Source: an uncultured Microbacterium sp.
GTDB lineage: Bacteria; Actinomycetota; Actinomycetes; Actinomycetales; Microbacteriaceae
Assembly (NCBI RefSeq): GCF_947632095.1
Contig: NZ_CANROA010000004.1
Span: forward strand, 30,408 to 94,407
DNA length: 64,000 nt
Reading direction: 5' to 3'
The notes under the pieces: model-generated
Told to the model about the DNA's origin: nothing
Database searches by the model: none
What the model saw: the letters and a program-made list of their open reading frames with translations, nothing else
Part shown: positions 41,394-49,286 of the stretch, in pieces
Layout of the letters: each line of letters opens with the position of its first letter
Numbering within the stretch: the first letter of the stretch is position 1
Position numbers and translations under genes: made by a program

Positions 41394-44146
41394 GCGTTCA
41401 CCTCGGAGTCGTGGTGTGCGGACGGCGCGGACGCCGCGTCGAGGAAGCCGGGCGCCGGCCAGGACGCCTCGGTGAGGATGATGCGCGCTGTGCCGGCATC
41501 GGATGCTGTGGCGAGCACCGCGAGCTCACGGCGTGCGGCCGCATCGCGGAGCATGGCCGTGGCCTGGTCGCGCTGGGCGCCGGTGAAACGGTCGATGCCC
41601 TCGATGACGACGAGGGGCGAGGCTCCGCGCAGGGCTTCCTGCAGGTCGAGCAGCGCAGCATCCGCATCGTCGACGAGTACGAGGCCGACGCGGCTGCGCA
41701 CCCAGGCCGACCGGCCGGGCAGCAGGTGGCCGTCGACGCGGAGCAGGCCGGACTCGGGGGCGAGCCTTCCGGCGATCGCCAGGGCGAGCGCCCGGCGCGC
41801 GGCACGGTCGCGTCCGTCGACGATGAGCGACTGCCCGGGTGCGAGACGCAACGACAGGCCCTCGATGAGGGGCGCATCGGCGCTGAGCACGAGGTCATCG
41901 GCGGCGACGATCGAACCGTCGCCGGGCCAGGCGGCCAGGTGGCGTTCGCGTTCGACGGCCTCGCCCTCGATGTCGACGCTGGGGAGGATCCTCTCCAACC
42001 AGGCGGGGATCTCCCAGGCCTTCTCGCCCAGCAGCGCCATGAGCGCGGGGATCAGTGTCATGCGCACGAGGAAGGCATCGATCGCGATGCCGGCGGCGAG
42101 GCCGAGCGCGATCGGCTTGAGGGAGGAGTCGCCCTCGGGTACGAACGCGACGAACACGGCGAACATGATGAGGCCCGCGGCGGTGACGACCTTCGCGGAT
42201 CCCGTGAAGCCGCTGCGCACGGCCCGCTTCGCCGCCGCGCGACGGATCGCGCGGTCGGGGGACTTGGCATCCGCATCGTGCACGAAGTCCTCGCGCATGC
42301 GCGAGACGAGGAAGACCTGGTAGTCCATCGCGAGGCCGAACAGCACACCCATGAGGATGATCGGCATGAAGCTGATGATCGGGCCGACCTTCGCCACATG
42401 CAGGAGGTCAGCGGCCCAGCCCCACGAGAACACGGCGCCGACGACGCCGAAGGCGGCGACGATCGACAGCAGGTATCCGAGGGCTGCGGTCACGGGCACC
42501 CAGATCGAGCGGAACACGATCGTCAGCAGCACGAGAGACAGACCGATCACGAAGATGCCGAAGGGGAGGAGGGCTGCGCCGAGCTGGTCGGAGATGTCGA
42601 TGGCGACGGCGGTGAAACCGGTCACCTTGATGTCGATGCCGAACTCTTCGAGCCACTCGTCGTGGTGCGAGCGCAGCTCGCGGACGACATCAGCGGTCGC
42701 CGGGTCATCCGGGGCGGTCTCGGGGATCACCTGCACGATGCCCGTGTCCGCGGTCTCGTTCGGAGTGGAGAGCGCGACCTCCTTCACTCCGGGGATCTCG
42801 GCGACAGCATCCCCGAGGTCTTCCATGAGGCCCAGGGGGTCGGTGGAGGTGATGATCGTTCCGGTGAGGACGAGCGGGCCGTTGAAGCCGGGGCCGAACT
42901 CCTCGGCGACGAGGTCGTAGCTCTGACGTGCCTCGTCCTCAGGCGCGAGCACACCGGCGTTGGGGAGGGCGAGGTTGAGACTCAGCGCGGGGATCGCGAC
43001 GGCACCGAGGCCGACGATGACGGCGAGCGAGACGAGCACCGGATGCTTCGTCACTCCGCCGACCCAGCGCTCGGAGAAGCCGCGGCGAGGCGCCTTCGAC
43101 GCGTTCTTCGGCGCCTTCTTCGGGCGGCCGACGATGCGCATGCCGAGGAATCCGAGCACAGCGGGGGTCAGGGTCACCGAGATGAGAACGCCGAAGGCGA
43201 CGGCGACGGAGGCCGCGATGCCCATCGTCGTCAGGAACGGGATGCCCGCGAAGCCGAGGCCGATCAGGGCGATGAGCACGGTGATGCCGGCGAACACGAC
43301 GGCGGAACCGGCGGTTCCGACTGCCCGGGACGCCGACTCCTCGGGGTCGACGCCCTCGCGGACCTGGTCCTGGTGGCGCGCCATGATGAACAGCGCGTAG
43401 TCGATGCCGACCGCGAGCCCGAGCATCAGAGCGAGCAGCGGTGTCGTGGAGGAGATGGTCGAGAAGGCGGTCGCGGCGTAGATCCCGGCGATCGAGATGC
43501 CGACGCCGAGAACCGCAGTGAGCAGCGGGAGGCCCGCGACGACGAACGAGCGGAACGTGACGACGAGCACCAGCAGGGCGATCACGAGGCCGACGGCCTC
43601 CGTGAGCGTGACGCCCGGGATCGAGATCGCGAACAGGTCGCCGCCGAGCTTGATCTCGGTTCCGGCGGGCAGCTCATCGCGCAGTGCGTCGACGGCCGCC
43701 GTCAGCTCGTCCTTGGTCTCATCCGACACGTCGGTCGACTGGCCGTCGAACTGCAGCTGGACGATCGCGGCGGTCTCGGACTCGTTGACCATTCCCTCGA
43801 TCATCTCGTCGTAGGGGGAGGTGACCGCGAGCGCGCCCTCGAGATCCACGAGTTCGTCGATGGCGTCCTCGATGGGCTCCCGGTAGGAGGTATCCGTGAT
43901 CGAGTCGCCGTCGGCGGCGACCACGATGAACTGCGCATTCGTGCCGCTGACCTGCGGGAAGGAACGGCCGAGCTGCTCGATGCCCTCCTGGGCCTCGGTG
44001 CCGGGGATCGTGAAGGAGTTGTCCGTTCCCTTCTGGAGGAACAGGGCGCCACCGCCGGCGAGGGCGAGGATGATGAGCCAGGCGGCGAGAACGCGCCAGG
44101 GGTGGCGGAACGACCAGCGTCCCAGGGACGACAGGAGAGTGGACAC
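41390..44146 (-). CDS. MMPL/RND-family transporter with degenerate ABC-like C-terminal domain
   Basis: Exporter of 918 residues, GTG start at 44146, five bases after GGAGG; the frame continues upstream through the TetR gene but is not used. Two MMPL halves each have an external loop and a bundle of helices (VTLTEAVGLVIALLVLVVTF in the first, PFGIFVIGLSLVLLTIVF in the second), and the RND-type GIDYALFIMAR and AMDYQVFLVSRMRED motifs. From about residue 735 a soluble tail looks like an ABC ATPase (LSLRLAPGQSLIVDG...LAIAGRLAPESGLLRVDG...PLVVIEGIDRF), but Walker A Lys and the LSGGQ signature are missing. Likely regulated by the divergent TetR. Confidence 0.9.
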   Translation of the reverse strand: MSTLLSSLGRWSFRHPWRVLAAWLIILALAGGGALFLQKGTDNSFTIPGTEAQEGIEQLGRSFPQVSGTNAQFIVVAADGDSITDTSYREPIEDAIDELVDLEGALAVTSPYDEMIEGMVNESETAAIVQLQFDGQSTDVSDETKDELTAAVDALRDELPAGTEIKLGGDLFAISIPGVTLTEAVGLVIALLVLVVTFRSFVVAGLPLLTAVLGVGISIAGIYAATAFSTISSTTPLLALMLGLAVGIDYALFIMARHQDQVREGVDPEESASRAVGTAGSAVVFAGITVLIALIGLGFAGIPFLTTMGIAASVAVAFGVLISVTLTPAVLGFLGMRIVGRPKKAPKNASKAPRRGFSERWVGGVTKHPVLVSLAVIVGLGAVAIPALSLNLALPNAGVLAPEDEARQSYDLVAEEFGPGFNGPLVLTGTIITSTDPLGLMEDLGDAVAEIPGVKEVALSTPNETADTGIVQVIPETAPDDPATADVVRELRSHHDEWLEEFGIDIKVTGFTAVAIDISDQLGAALLPFGIFVIGLSLVLLTIVFRSIWVPVTAALGYLLSIVAAFGVVGAVFSWGWAADLLHVAKVGPIISFMPIILMGVLFGLAMDYQVFLVSRMREDFVHDADAKSPDRAIRRAAAKRAVRSGFTGSAKVVTAAGLIMFAVFVAFVPEGDSSLKPIALGLAAGIAIDAFLVRMTLIPALMALLGEKAWEIPAWLERILPSVDIEGEAVERERHLAAWPGDGSIVAADDLVLSADAPLIEGLSLRLAPGQSLIVDGRDRAARRALALAIAGRLAPESGLLRVDGHLLPGRSAWVRSRVGLVLVDDADAALLDLQEALRGASPLVVIEGIDRFTGAQRDQATAMLRDAAARRELAVLATASDAGTARIILTEASWPAPGFLDAASAPSAHHDSEVNA

Positions 44147-44177
44147 AGGATCCTCCGAGATGACGGACGGGAGAATG

Positions 44178-44210
44178 GATACAGATGTGTATCCGATACA
44201 TCTCTGTATC
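44178..44210. promoter_or_regulatory. Tandem TetR-type operators
   Basis: Two 16-base palindromes, GATACAGATGTGTATC (44178-44193) and GATACATCTCTGTATC (44195-44210), one base apart: GATACA-N4-TGTATC in each. They lie between the divergent MMPL and TetR genes, 31 and 50 bp from the starts, where a repressor would block both promoters. Confidence 0.8.
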
Positions 44211-44260
44211 GTACGTGGGTCGGACGTGTGAAACTGTGGGCGGGATGTGAGAGTGGGAGC

Positions 44261-44887
44261 ATGACGATTCCTGTGACGAAGCGACGTGAGAACACCCGTG
44301 CGCGGTTGCTCGAGGCCGCCGCCCAGGTATTCGCCGAAGTTGGCCTGGAAGGCGCGAGCGTCGAAGCGATCTGCGAACGCGCCGGCTTCACCCGCGGCGC
44401 CTTCTACTCGAACTTCGCCTCGAAGGACGAGCTCTTCCTGCAGCTCGCATCGGCCTTCGCCGAACGCCGTCTCGTGCAGGTGCGTGCGAGCATCGCCGCC
44501 TTCACCGAATCCGGTGAGCTGCACAGCGGCGCCGACGCCTTCGAGCTCGTGCGCCGAGTGCTCGAATCCGGCGAGGAGGATCGCCTCAGCATCATGATGA
44601 TGAGCGAGATCCGCATCCGCGCCCTGCGCGATGAAGAATTCGGCGCGGCCTACCTGTCACAGGAGAGAGACCTCGTCGACGGCATCCAGGAGATCATCCG
44701 GGGCATCGTCGATGCCGGTCTCTTCTCCCTGCGCGTCGATCTCGAGACCGCCGCGCGCATCCTCATGAGCGTGTGGGGCGACGCCATGGTGCTCGGAGCG
44801 ATCGGAGGGCAGTCCGAAGCTCAGATGCAGGACACGGGCAGTGCTTTGCTCGGTCAGCTCGTGGAACTCATCGTCTGCGAGCCCTGA
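44261..44887 (+). CDS. TetR/AcrR-family transcription repressor
   Basis: Repressor of 208 residues. The N-terminal HTH is clear: NTRARLLEAAAQVFAEVGLEGASVEAICERAGFTRGAFYSNF, cut here as helix 1 (ARLLEAAAQVF), helix 2-3 (ASVEAICERAGFTRGAFYSNF) at about residues 12-55. The remaining helices form a ligand and dimer domain. ATG 44261 chosen since upstream in-frame sequence is antisense to the MMPL gene. The twin palindromes at 44178-44210 are its probable operators, so it should repress itself and the MMPL-YhgE operon until a ligand binds. Confidence 0.92.
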   Translation: MTIPVTKRRENTRARLLEAAAQVFAEVGLEGASVEAICERAGFTRGAFYSNFASKDELFLQLASAFAERRLVQVRASIAAFTESGELHSGADAFELVRRVLESGEEDRLSIMMMSEIRIRALRDEEFGAAYLSQERDLVDGIQEIIRGIVDAGLFSLRVDLETAARILMSVWGDAMVLGAIGGQSEAQMQDTGSALLGQLVELIVCEP

Positions 44888-44891
44888 GCCG

Positions 44892-45869
44892 TCAGCCCCG
44901 CGGAAGCAGGGCGTGACACCGGGCGAGACGATCGAGCCACCATTCGCGCCGGTCGGCGGATGCCGCGAGGCGGTCGAGTCGCGCAGCATCCGGGATCACG
45001 CGTCCCGCGGGAATCGAGCCATCGACAGGAACACGGTCGGCGACGTCCTCGACGAACAGGGCACCCGTGCCCAGCCCGCAGTCGAAGTCGAGCTCGGGGA
45101 GGGATGCCGCGAGCGCCGCACCCTGGCTGAGACCGACCGCGGTGTCGAGAGCGCTCGACACGACCGCCGGAAGGCCCGCCTCGGCGACGATCTCCAGCGC
45201 ACGGCGGACGCCGCCCAGCGGCTGCGCCTTGATGATGATGAGGTCGGCGGCGCCGGCGCGGGCCACGGCGATCGGGTCCTCGGCCTTGCGCACGCTCTCA
45301 TCGGCGGCGATCGGGATGCCCATGTACTTCACGCGCCCGCGCAGCTCGGCGAGCTCGGCGACCGTGGCGCAGGGCTGCTCGGCGTATTCGAGATCGAACT
45401 CCGCGAGCGCGTGCAGGGCGCGTTCGGCCTCATCCACGGTCCAGGCCGCGTTGGCATCGATGCGCACGCGGCCCTCCGGCCCGAGCGCCTCGCGCACGGC
45501 GCGCACGCGGGCGACATCGTCGGAGAGGTGCTGGCCGGGGTCGGCGACCTTCACCTTGGCGGTGCGGCACCCGGGGAATCGGGCGAGGATGCGGGCGACC
45601 TCGCCGGCCGTGACCGCGGGGATCGTCGCATTGACGCGGATGCTCGGGCGCACAGCATCCGGCTGCTCGTTCCACGCGAAATCGATCGCTGCGGCGAGCC
45701 AGGTCGCGGCCTCGGCGTCGTCGTACTCGACGAAGGGCGAGAACTCGGCCCAGCCCTCGGGGCCTTCTAACAGCAGCGCCTCGCGGGTGGTCACACCGCG
45801 GAACCGGGTGGTCATCGGCAGGGCGACGACACGGCTGGTGGCGAGCAGGTCTTCGATCGCGGGGCGCAT
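44892..45869 (-). CDS. menC: o-Succinylbenzoate synthase
   Basis: Enolase-superfamily enzyme of menaquinone synthesis, dehydrating SHCHC to o-succinylbenzoate. It is 325 residues. The acid-base Lys pair sits in TAKVKVAD, metal ligands in RIDANAAW, EYAEQPC and IAADES, and the second Lys in LIIIKAQPLGG, as in actinobacterial MenC. It ends 4 bp from the convergent TetR gene. It is divergent from menB-menE, but separated from them by the repeat-bracketed nuclease-like gene. Confidence 0.95.
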   Translation of the reverse strand: MRPAIEDLLATSRVVALPMTTRFRGVTTREALLLEGPEGWAEFSPFVEYDDAEAATWLAAAIDFAWNEQPDAVRPSIRVNATIPAVTAGEVARILARFPGCRTAKVKVADPGQHLSDDVARVRAVREALGPEGRVRIDANAAWTVDEAERALHALAEFDLEYAEQPCATVAELAELRGRVKYMGIPIAADESVRKAEDPIAVARAGAADLIIIKAQPLGGVRRALEIVAEAGLPAVVSSALDTAVGLSQGAALAASLPELDFDCGLGTGALFVEDVADRVPVDGSIPAGRVIPDAARLDRLAASADRREWWLDRLARCHALLPRG

Positions 45870-45875
45870 GTCCCC

Positions 45876-45881
45876 ATTGTC
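45876..45881 (-). promoter_or_regulatory. -10 element, menC (leaderless)
   Basis: Minus-strand GACAAT, six bases, then the ATG at 45869. Confidence 0.45.
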
Positions 45882-45909
45882 GCCCCGCGCTCCCGCTCAT
45901 GTGCGGCAT

Positions 45910-45983
45910 CCCGCCGTTCCCGTCGCACTTTCTGTCGGCATATCGGGCGCGGGCGCGACAGAAAGTGCGACGGGAACGGCGGG
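45910..45983. repeat. Palindromic repeat, copy 1 (right of menC)
   Basis: Two perfect 28-bp inverted arms (45910-45937 and 45956-45983) around an 18-base loop; the arms contain GTTCCCGTCGCACTTTCTG. An outer GGCAT/ATGCC pair extends it. It lies 19 bp beyond the end of the nuclease-like gene. A second copy in the same orientation is at 47046-47110; the two share 65 bp with three differences, all in the loop. Confidence 0.95.
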
Positions 45984-46002
45984 CGGATGCCGGGGCTCGG
46001 GC

Positions 46003-46995
46003 TCAGCGGGCGAAGAGCGCCGCTCGGACGCGGGACACGAGCACCCCCGGGGTGCGCAGCAGGGGAGCGGTGACCTCGATCACGGTCCACCCCGCTGCGC
46101 GGAGCGCGGCGATGCGCTCGACGTCCTTCGCATAGCGAGAGCTGTGAATACTGCCGTGGTACTCGATGATGACGCGCTCGGCGGGGTAGACCATGTCGAC
46201 GCACGCGAGGAAGAAGCCGTGCTCATCCCGGATGTCGACGTTCAGCTCCGGCTCGGGGAGGCCCGCCATCACGAGGATGCAGCGCACCCGTGACTCGCGC
46301 GGCGACCAGCTGTCCTCGCGCACCAGCTCGACGGCCTCGCGCAGACGGCGGACGCCGACCCTGCGGCCCGACGCGATGGCGGTTCGCAACTCGTCGAGCG
46401 TGGCGAGGGGTGGTCGACCGACATGGCGTCGTCCGACGCCTGTGCGCCATCGTCGGCAGAAGTGGTCGCCCAGAGCGACGAGGTGCGGCACATCGAGCGA
46501 TCCCAGGCTTGCCCACGCCGTGCCTGCCGCGGCGGTCGGAACACCCGCGACCATCGTCACCTGTGATGTCCGCGGATCGGCGCGATGCGCGCTCACCCCG
46601 TGCGACCGCATGAGCGGCCCCGTGCCCATGGTGCTCACATGCAGGGGGAGGAGGGCGCCGTCGAGAGGCCTGCCGAATGCGTCGGTCGCAAGGGGCAACG
46701 GACCACCCCGCAGGTGCACAGCGGTGTCATGGCTGAAGAACTGCAGCGGTCGCAGTCTCGGCGCGAACGCCAGGGCCTGCGCGCGGTGTTCGGCGGCCTG
46801 CCTGGCGAACGGGTCGTCCGCGGTGGCTGGGTCGATGTCGGACGCCAGGGCCGTGGCATCCCCTCGTCTGCGCACGCCGCGGATAGGGGTCTCGAGGTCT
46901 TTGCGGCGCAGCCGCTCAGGATGCACGCCGGCCGCGAGGGCTGATCGCACGTCGAACACCTCTCCGAGCCAGGGCGGCAACGGCACAGCTTTCAT
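46003..46995 (-). CDS. DUF559-type endonuclease-fold protein with AbiEi-like N-terminus
   Basis: Protein of 330 residues. The N-terminal 40 residues (FDVRSALAAGVHPERLRRKDL...RGVRRRG) look like the winged helix of AbiEi-type proteins; the middle has FFSHDTAVHLRGGPLPL and VSAHRADP. The C-terminal 90 residues resemble a DUF559/Vsr-like restriction-endonuclease fold: VDMVYPAERVIIEYHGSIH (candidate Asp, Glu and His) then AALRAAGWTVIEVTAP. I prefer ATG 46995; GTG 47043 is in frame and would add 16 residues. The gene lies within the men locus and is bracketed by two copies of a palindromic repeat. Activity and target are unknown. Confidence 0.78.
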   Translation of the reverse strand: MKAVPLPPWLGEVFDVRSALAAGVHPERLRRKDLETPIRGVRRRGDATALASDIDPATADDPFARQAAEHRAQALAFAPRLRPLQFFSHDTAVHLRGGPLPLATDAFGRPLDGALLPLHVSTMGTGPLMRSHGVSAHRADPRTSQVTMVAGVPTAAAGTAWASLGSLDVPHLVALGDHFCRRWRTGVGRRHVGRPPLATLDELRTAIASGRRVGVRRLREAVELVREDSWSPRESRVRCILVMAGLPEPELNVDIRDEHGFFLACVDMVYPAERVIIEYHGSIHSSRYAKDVERIAALRAAGWTVIEVTAPLLRTPGVLVSRVRAALFAR

Positions 46996-47045
46996 GCCCC
47001 CGACCTTCGCACCCCGTGTGCCTTCGATGTTCGTGTTCTCCACAG

Positions 47046-47110
47046 CCGCCGTTCCCGTCGCACTTTCTGTCGGTGTATCGGGCGCGGGTGCGACAGAAAG
47101 TGCGACGGGA
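47046..47110. repeat. Palindromic repeat, copy 2 (left of menB)
   Basis: Same element and orientation as copy 1: perfect 20-bp arms (47053-47072 and 47091-47110) around an 18-base loop GTGTATCGGGCGCGGGTG. The right arm lacks the outer eight bases present in copy 1. It begins 50 bp upstream of the nuclease-like gene start and ends 40 bp before the menB -10 box. Confidence 0.95.
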
Positions 47111-47150
47111 GCAGAGACACGCGGAACGCGAGCCGGAAGCGGCGCGCGCG

Positions 47151-47156
47151 TAGGCT
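47151..47156 (+). promoter_or_regulatory. -10 element, menB (leaderless)
   Basis: TAGGCT, six bases, then the ATG at 47163. Confidence 0.5.
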
Positions 47157-47162
47157 GGGGGC

Positions 47163-48062
47163 ATGGTCTCCGATCTCTTCGATCCCGCGGAATGGGTGCT
47201 CGCGCCCGGTGCCGAGCACTACACCGACATCACCGCGCACGTCACGCATGACGGCGGGGTTGCCCGCATCGCCTTCAACCGCCCCGAGGTGCGCAACGCG
47301 TTCCGCCCGCACACGGTCGACGAGCTGCACCGGGCGCTCGACATCGCCCGGCAGGATCCGAAGATCGGCGCAGTGCTCCTCACCGGCAACGGTCCGAGTC
47401 CGAAGGACGGCGGCTGGGCGTTCTGCTCGGGAGGCGACCAGCGCATCCGCGGGCGTGACGGCTACAAGTACTCCGAGTCGACGACCGAGGTGCACGACAC
47501 CGCCCGTGCGGGGCGTCTGCACATCCTCGAGGTGCAGCGGCTGATCCGCTTCATGCCGAAGGTCGTCATCGCGGTCATCCCCGGGTGGGCGGCCGGTGGC
47601 GGGCACTCGCTGCACATCGTCTGCGATCTGTCGATCGCGTCGGCAGAAGAGGCGAAGTTCAAGCAGACGGACGCTGACGTCGGAAGCTTCGACGCCGGAT
47701 ACGGTTCGGCCTACATGGCCCGCCAGACCGGGCAGAAGATCGCCCGTGAGGTGTTCTTCCTCGCCGAGGAGTACTCGGCCCAGCGCGCCTACGAGATGGG
47801 CGCGGTCAACCGCGTCGTCCCGCATGCCGAGCTCGAGCGCGAGGCGCTGAAGATGGCGCGCACTGTGCTGACGAAGTCGCCCACGGCGATCCGCATGCTG
47901 AAGTTCGCGTTCAACGCGGTCGATGACGGCATGGTCGGCCAGCAGGTGTTCGCCGGTGAGGCGACGCGTCTCGCCTACGGCACGGATGAGGCCGTCGAGG
48001 GCCGCGACTCGTTCCTCGAGAAGCGCGACGCCGACTGGTCGGCGTTCCCGTACCACTTCTGA
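47163..48062 (+). CDS. menB: 1,4-Dihydroxy-2-naphthoyl-CoA synthase
   Basis: Crotonase-fold enzyme closing the naphthoquinone ring in menaquinone synthesis. It is 299 residues. The oxyanion-hole and active-site segments are FCSGGDQRIRGRDGYKY (about residues 93-109), PGWAAGGGHSLHIVCDLSIAS and SFDAGYGSAYMARQTGQK (about residues 178-195), with FLAEEYSAQRAYEMGAVN downstream, all MenB landmarks that distinguish it from general enoyl-CoA hydratases. menE follows after 15 bp. Its promoter region abuts repeat copy 2. Confidence 0.97.
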   Translation: MVSDLFDPAEWVLAPGAEHYTDITAHVTHDGGVARIAFNRPEVRNAFRPHTVDELHRALDIARQDPKIGAVLLTGNGPSPKDGGWAFCSGGDQRIRGRDGYKYSESTTEVHDTARAGRLHILEVQRLIRFMPKVVIAVIPGWAAGGGHSLHIVCDLSIASAEEAKFKQTDADVGSFDAGYGSAYMARQTGQKIAREVFFLAEEYSAQRAYEMGAVNRVVPHAELEREALKMARTVLTKSPTAIRMLKFAFNAVDDGMVGQQVFAGEATRLAYGTDEAVEGRDSFLEKRDADWSAFPYHF

Positions 48063-48077
48063 TCGGCGGGCACGGTC

Positions 48078-49226
48078 ATGCCAGAGCTGATCCCCGTGGC
48101 ATCCGATGATGCTGTCGTTCTGCGCGATGCGCTGGCTCGCGCGCTCGACGGCGGCCCGGCGATCGGGCTCGGGATGCTCGGGGGTGAGTCCACGACGGTG
48201 TCGGAAGGCGTCGCCGTGGTGATCGCGACGTCCGGATCGACGGGTGTTCCGAAGCGGGTCATGCTCTCCGCCGAGGCGCTGCGCGCGGGAGCCGAAGCGA
48301 CCGCTGCGCGCGTCGGCGCAGGACGCTGGCTGCTCGCGCTTCCCGCCTCCTATGTCGCGGGGCTGCAGGTGCTGACCCGATCGATCCTCTCGGGCACCGA
48401 GCCGAACGTGCTGAGCGGAAAGTTCTCCCCGCTGGCCTTCGCCGAGGCGACGCTGTCCCTCGTCCGCGAGGGGGGAGCGGACGACGCCCTGTTCACCTCG
48501 CTCGTGCCGGCGCAGCTTTCGACGCTGCTGGATGCCGCGGACGAAACCGCGGTGCGAGCATCCCTCACCGCCTATTCGGCGATCCTCGTCGGAGGCCAGG
48601 CCCTGCCCGAGCCGATCCGCGAGCGCGCGGCGGAGCTGGGCGTGCGGATCGTGCGCACGTACGGCTCCAGCGAGACGAGTGGCGGATGCGTGTACAACGG
48701 CATCCCGCTCGACACGGCCGCGGTGCGAACAGTCGACGGCGAGCTGCAGATCGCCGGCCCCATGCTCGCCGACGGGTACCTGGGCGATCCCGAGCGCACC
48801 GATCGCATCTTCGTCCGAGATGCGCACGGCATCCGCTGGTATCGCACCGGCGACCTCGGCATCGTGGAGGACGGCGTCGTGCGCGTGCACGGCCGCGCCG
48901 ACAACGTCATCGTCTCCGGCGGCATCAACGTGTCGCTCGACCGGGTCGAGCGGGTCGTCCGGAACATCCCCGGTCTCGCCGGGGCGGTCGTCGTCGGCAT
49001 TGAGGATCCTCGGTGGGGCGAAGCATCCGTCATCGTCGCCGCGCGCGGCGAGGCACTGCGTCGCACCGAGGCCGAACAGCTCGAGCACGCGCGGCAGGCG
49101 GTCGCCGACGGGATCGGCAAGCACGCGCGCCCCGCACGGCTCATCCTCGTCGATGAGATTCCGACCCTCGCATCCGGGAAACCCGACCGTGAGACGATCC
49201 GGCGGGCGGTCGCCGGCCCGCGCTGA
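48078..49226 (+). CDS. menE: o-Succinylbenzoate-CoA ligase
   Basis: Acyl-adenylate-forming enzyme that activates o-succinylbenzoate with ATP and CoA. It is 382 residues, short like other actinobacterial MenE proteins. ATP loop ATSGSTGVPKRVML (about residues 54-67), VRTYGSSETSGGCVYNG (about residues 194-210), YRTGDLGIVEDGVVRVHGR with the hinge Asp, and the C-terminal catalytic Lys in ASGKPDRETIRR. Co-transcribed with menB. A 16-bp perfect palindrome follows at 49250. Confidence 0.95.
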   Translation: MPELIPVASDDAVVLRDALARALDGGPAIGLGMLGGESTTVSEGVAVVIATSGSTGVPKRVMLSAEALRAGAEATAARVGAGRWLLALPASYVAGLQVLTRSILSGTEPNVLSGKFSPLAFAEATLSLVREGGADDALFTSLVPAQLSTLLDAADETAVRASLTAYSAILVGGQALPEPIRERAAELGVRIVRTYGSSETSGGCVYNGIPLDTAAVRTVDGELQIAGPMLADGYLGDPERTDRIFVRDAHGIRWYRTGDLGIVEDGVVRVHGRADNVIVSGGINVSLDRVERVVRNIPGLAGAVVVGIEDPRWGEASVIVAARGEALRRTEAEQLEHARQAVADGIGKHARPARLILVDEIPTLASGKPDRETIRRAVAGPR

Positions 49227-49249
49227 GCACGACAGATACATCGCAAGAC

Positions 49250-49265
49250 GGATGCCGCGGCATCC
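49250..49265. terminator. Palindrome after menE
   Basis: GGATGCCGCGGCATCC, a 16-bp perfect palindrome identical to the core of the sbcC terminator (16061-16076). It lies 23 bp after the menE stop and 9 bp before the -10 box of the kinase gene. Confidence 0.55.
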
Positions 49266-49274
49266 GCCCTCGCG

Positions 49275-49280
49275 TAGCGT
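49275..49280 (+). promoter_or_regulatory. -10 element, histidine kinase gene (leaderless)
   Basis: TAGCGT, six bases, then the GTG at 49287. Confidence 0.5.
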
Positions 49281-49286
49281 GAGAAC

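Noticed and set aside
41411..44260. A long plus-strand extension upstream of the TetR gene
   Set aside because: Antisense to the MMPL gene; only the part from ATG 44261 has TetR features.
46996..47043. GTG at 47043 as the start of the DUF559-type gene
   Set aside because: Adds 16 residues with no domain match and lies next to the repeat; not excluded.
45910..47110. Reading the two palindromes flanking the DUF559-type gene as ends of a classical insertion sequence
   Set aside because: The copies are direct, each is itself a palindrome, no target duplication is evident and the protein is not a transposase; kept instead as a novel cassette hypothesis.
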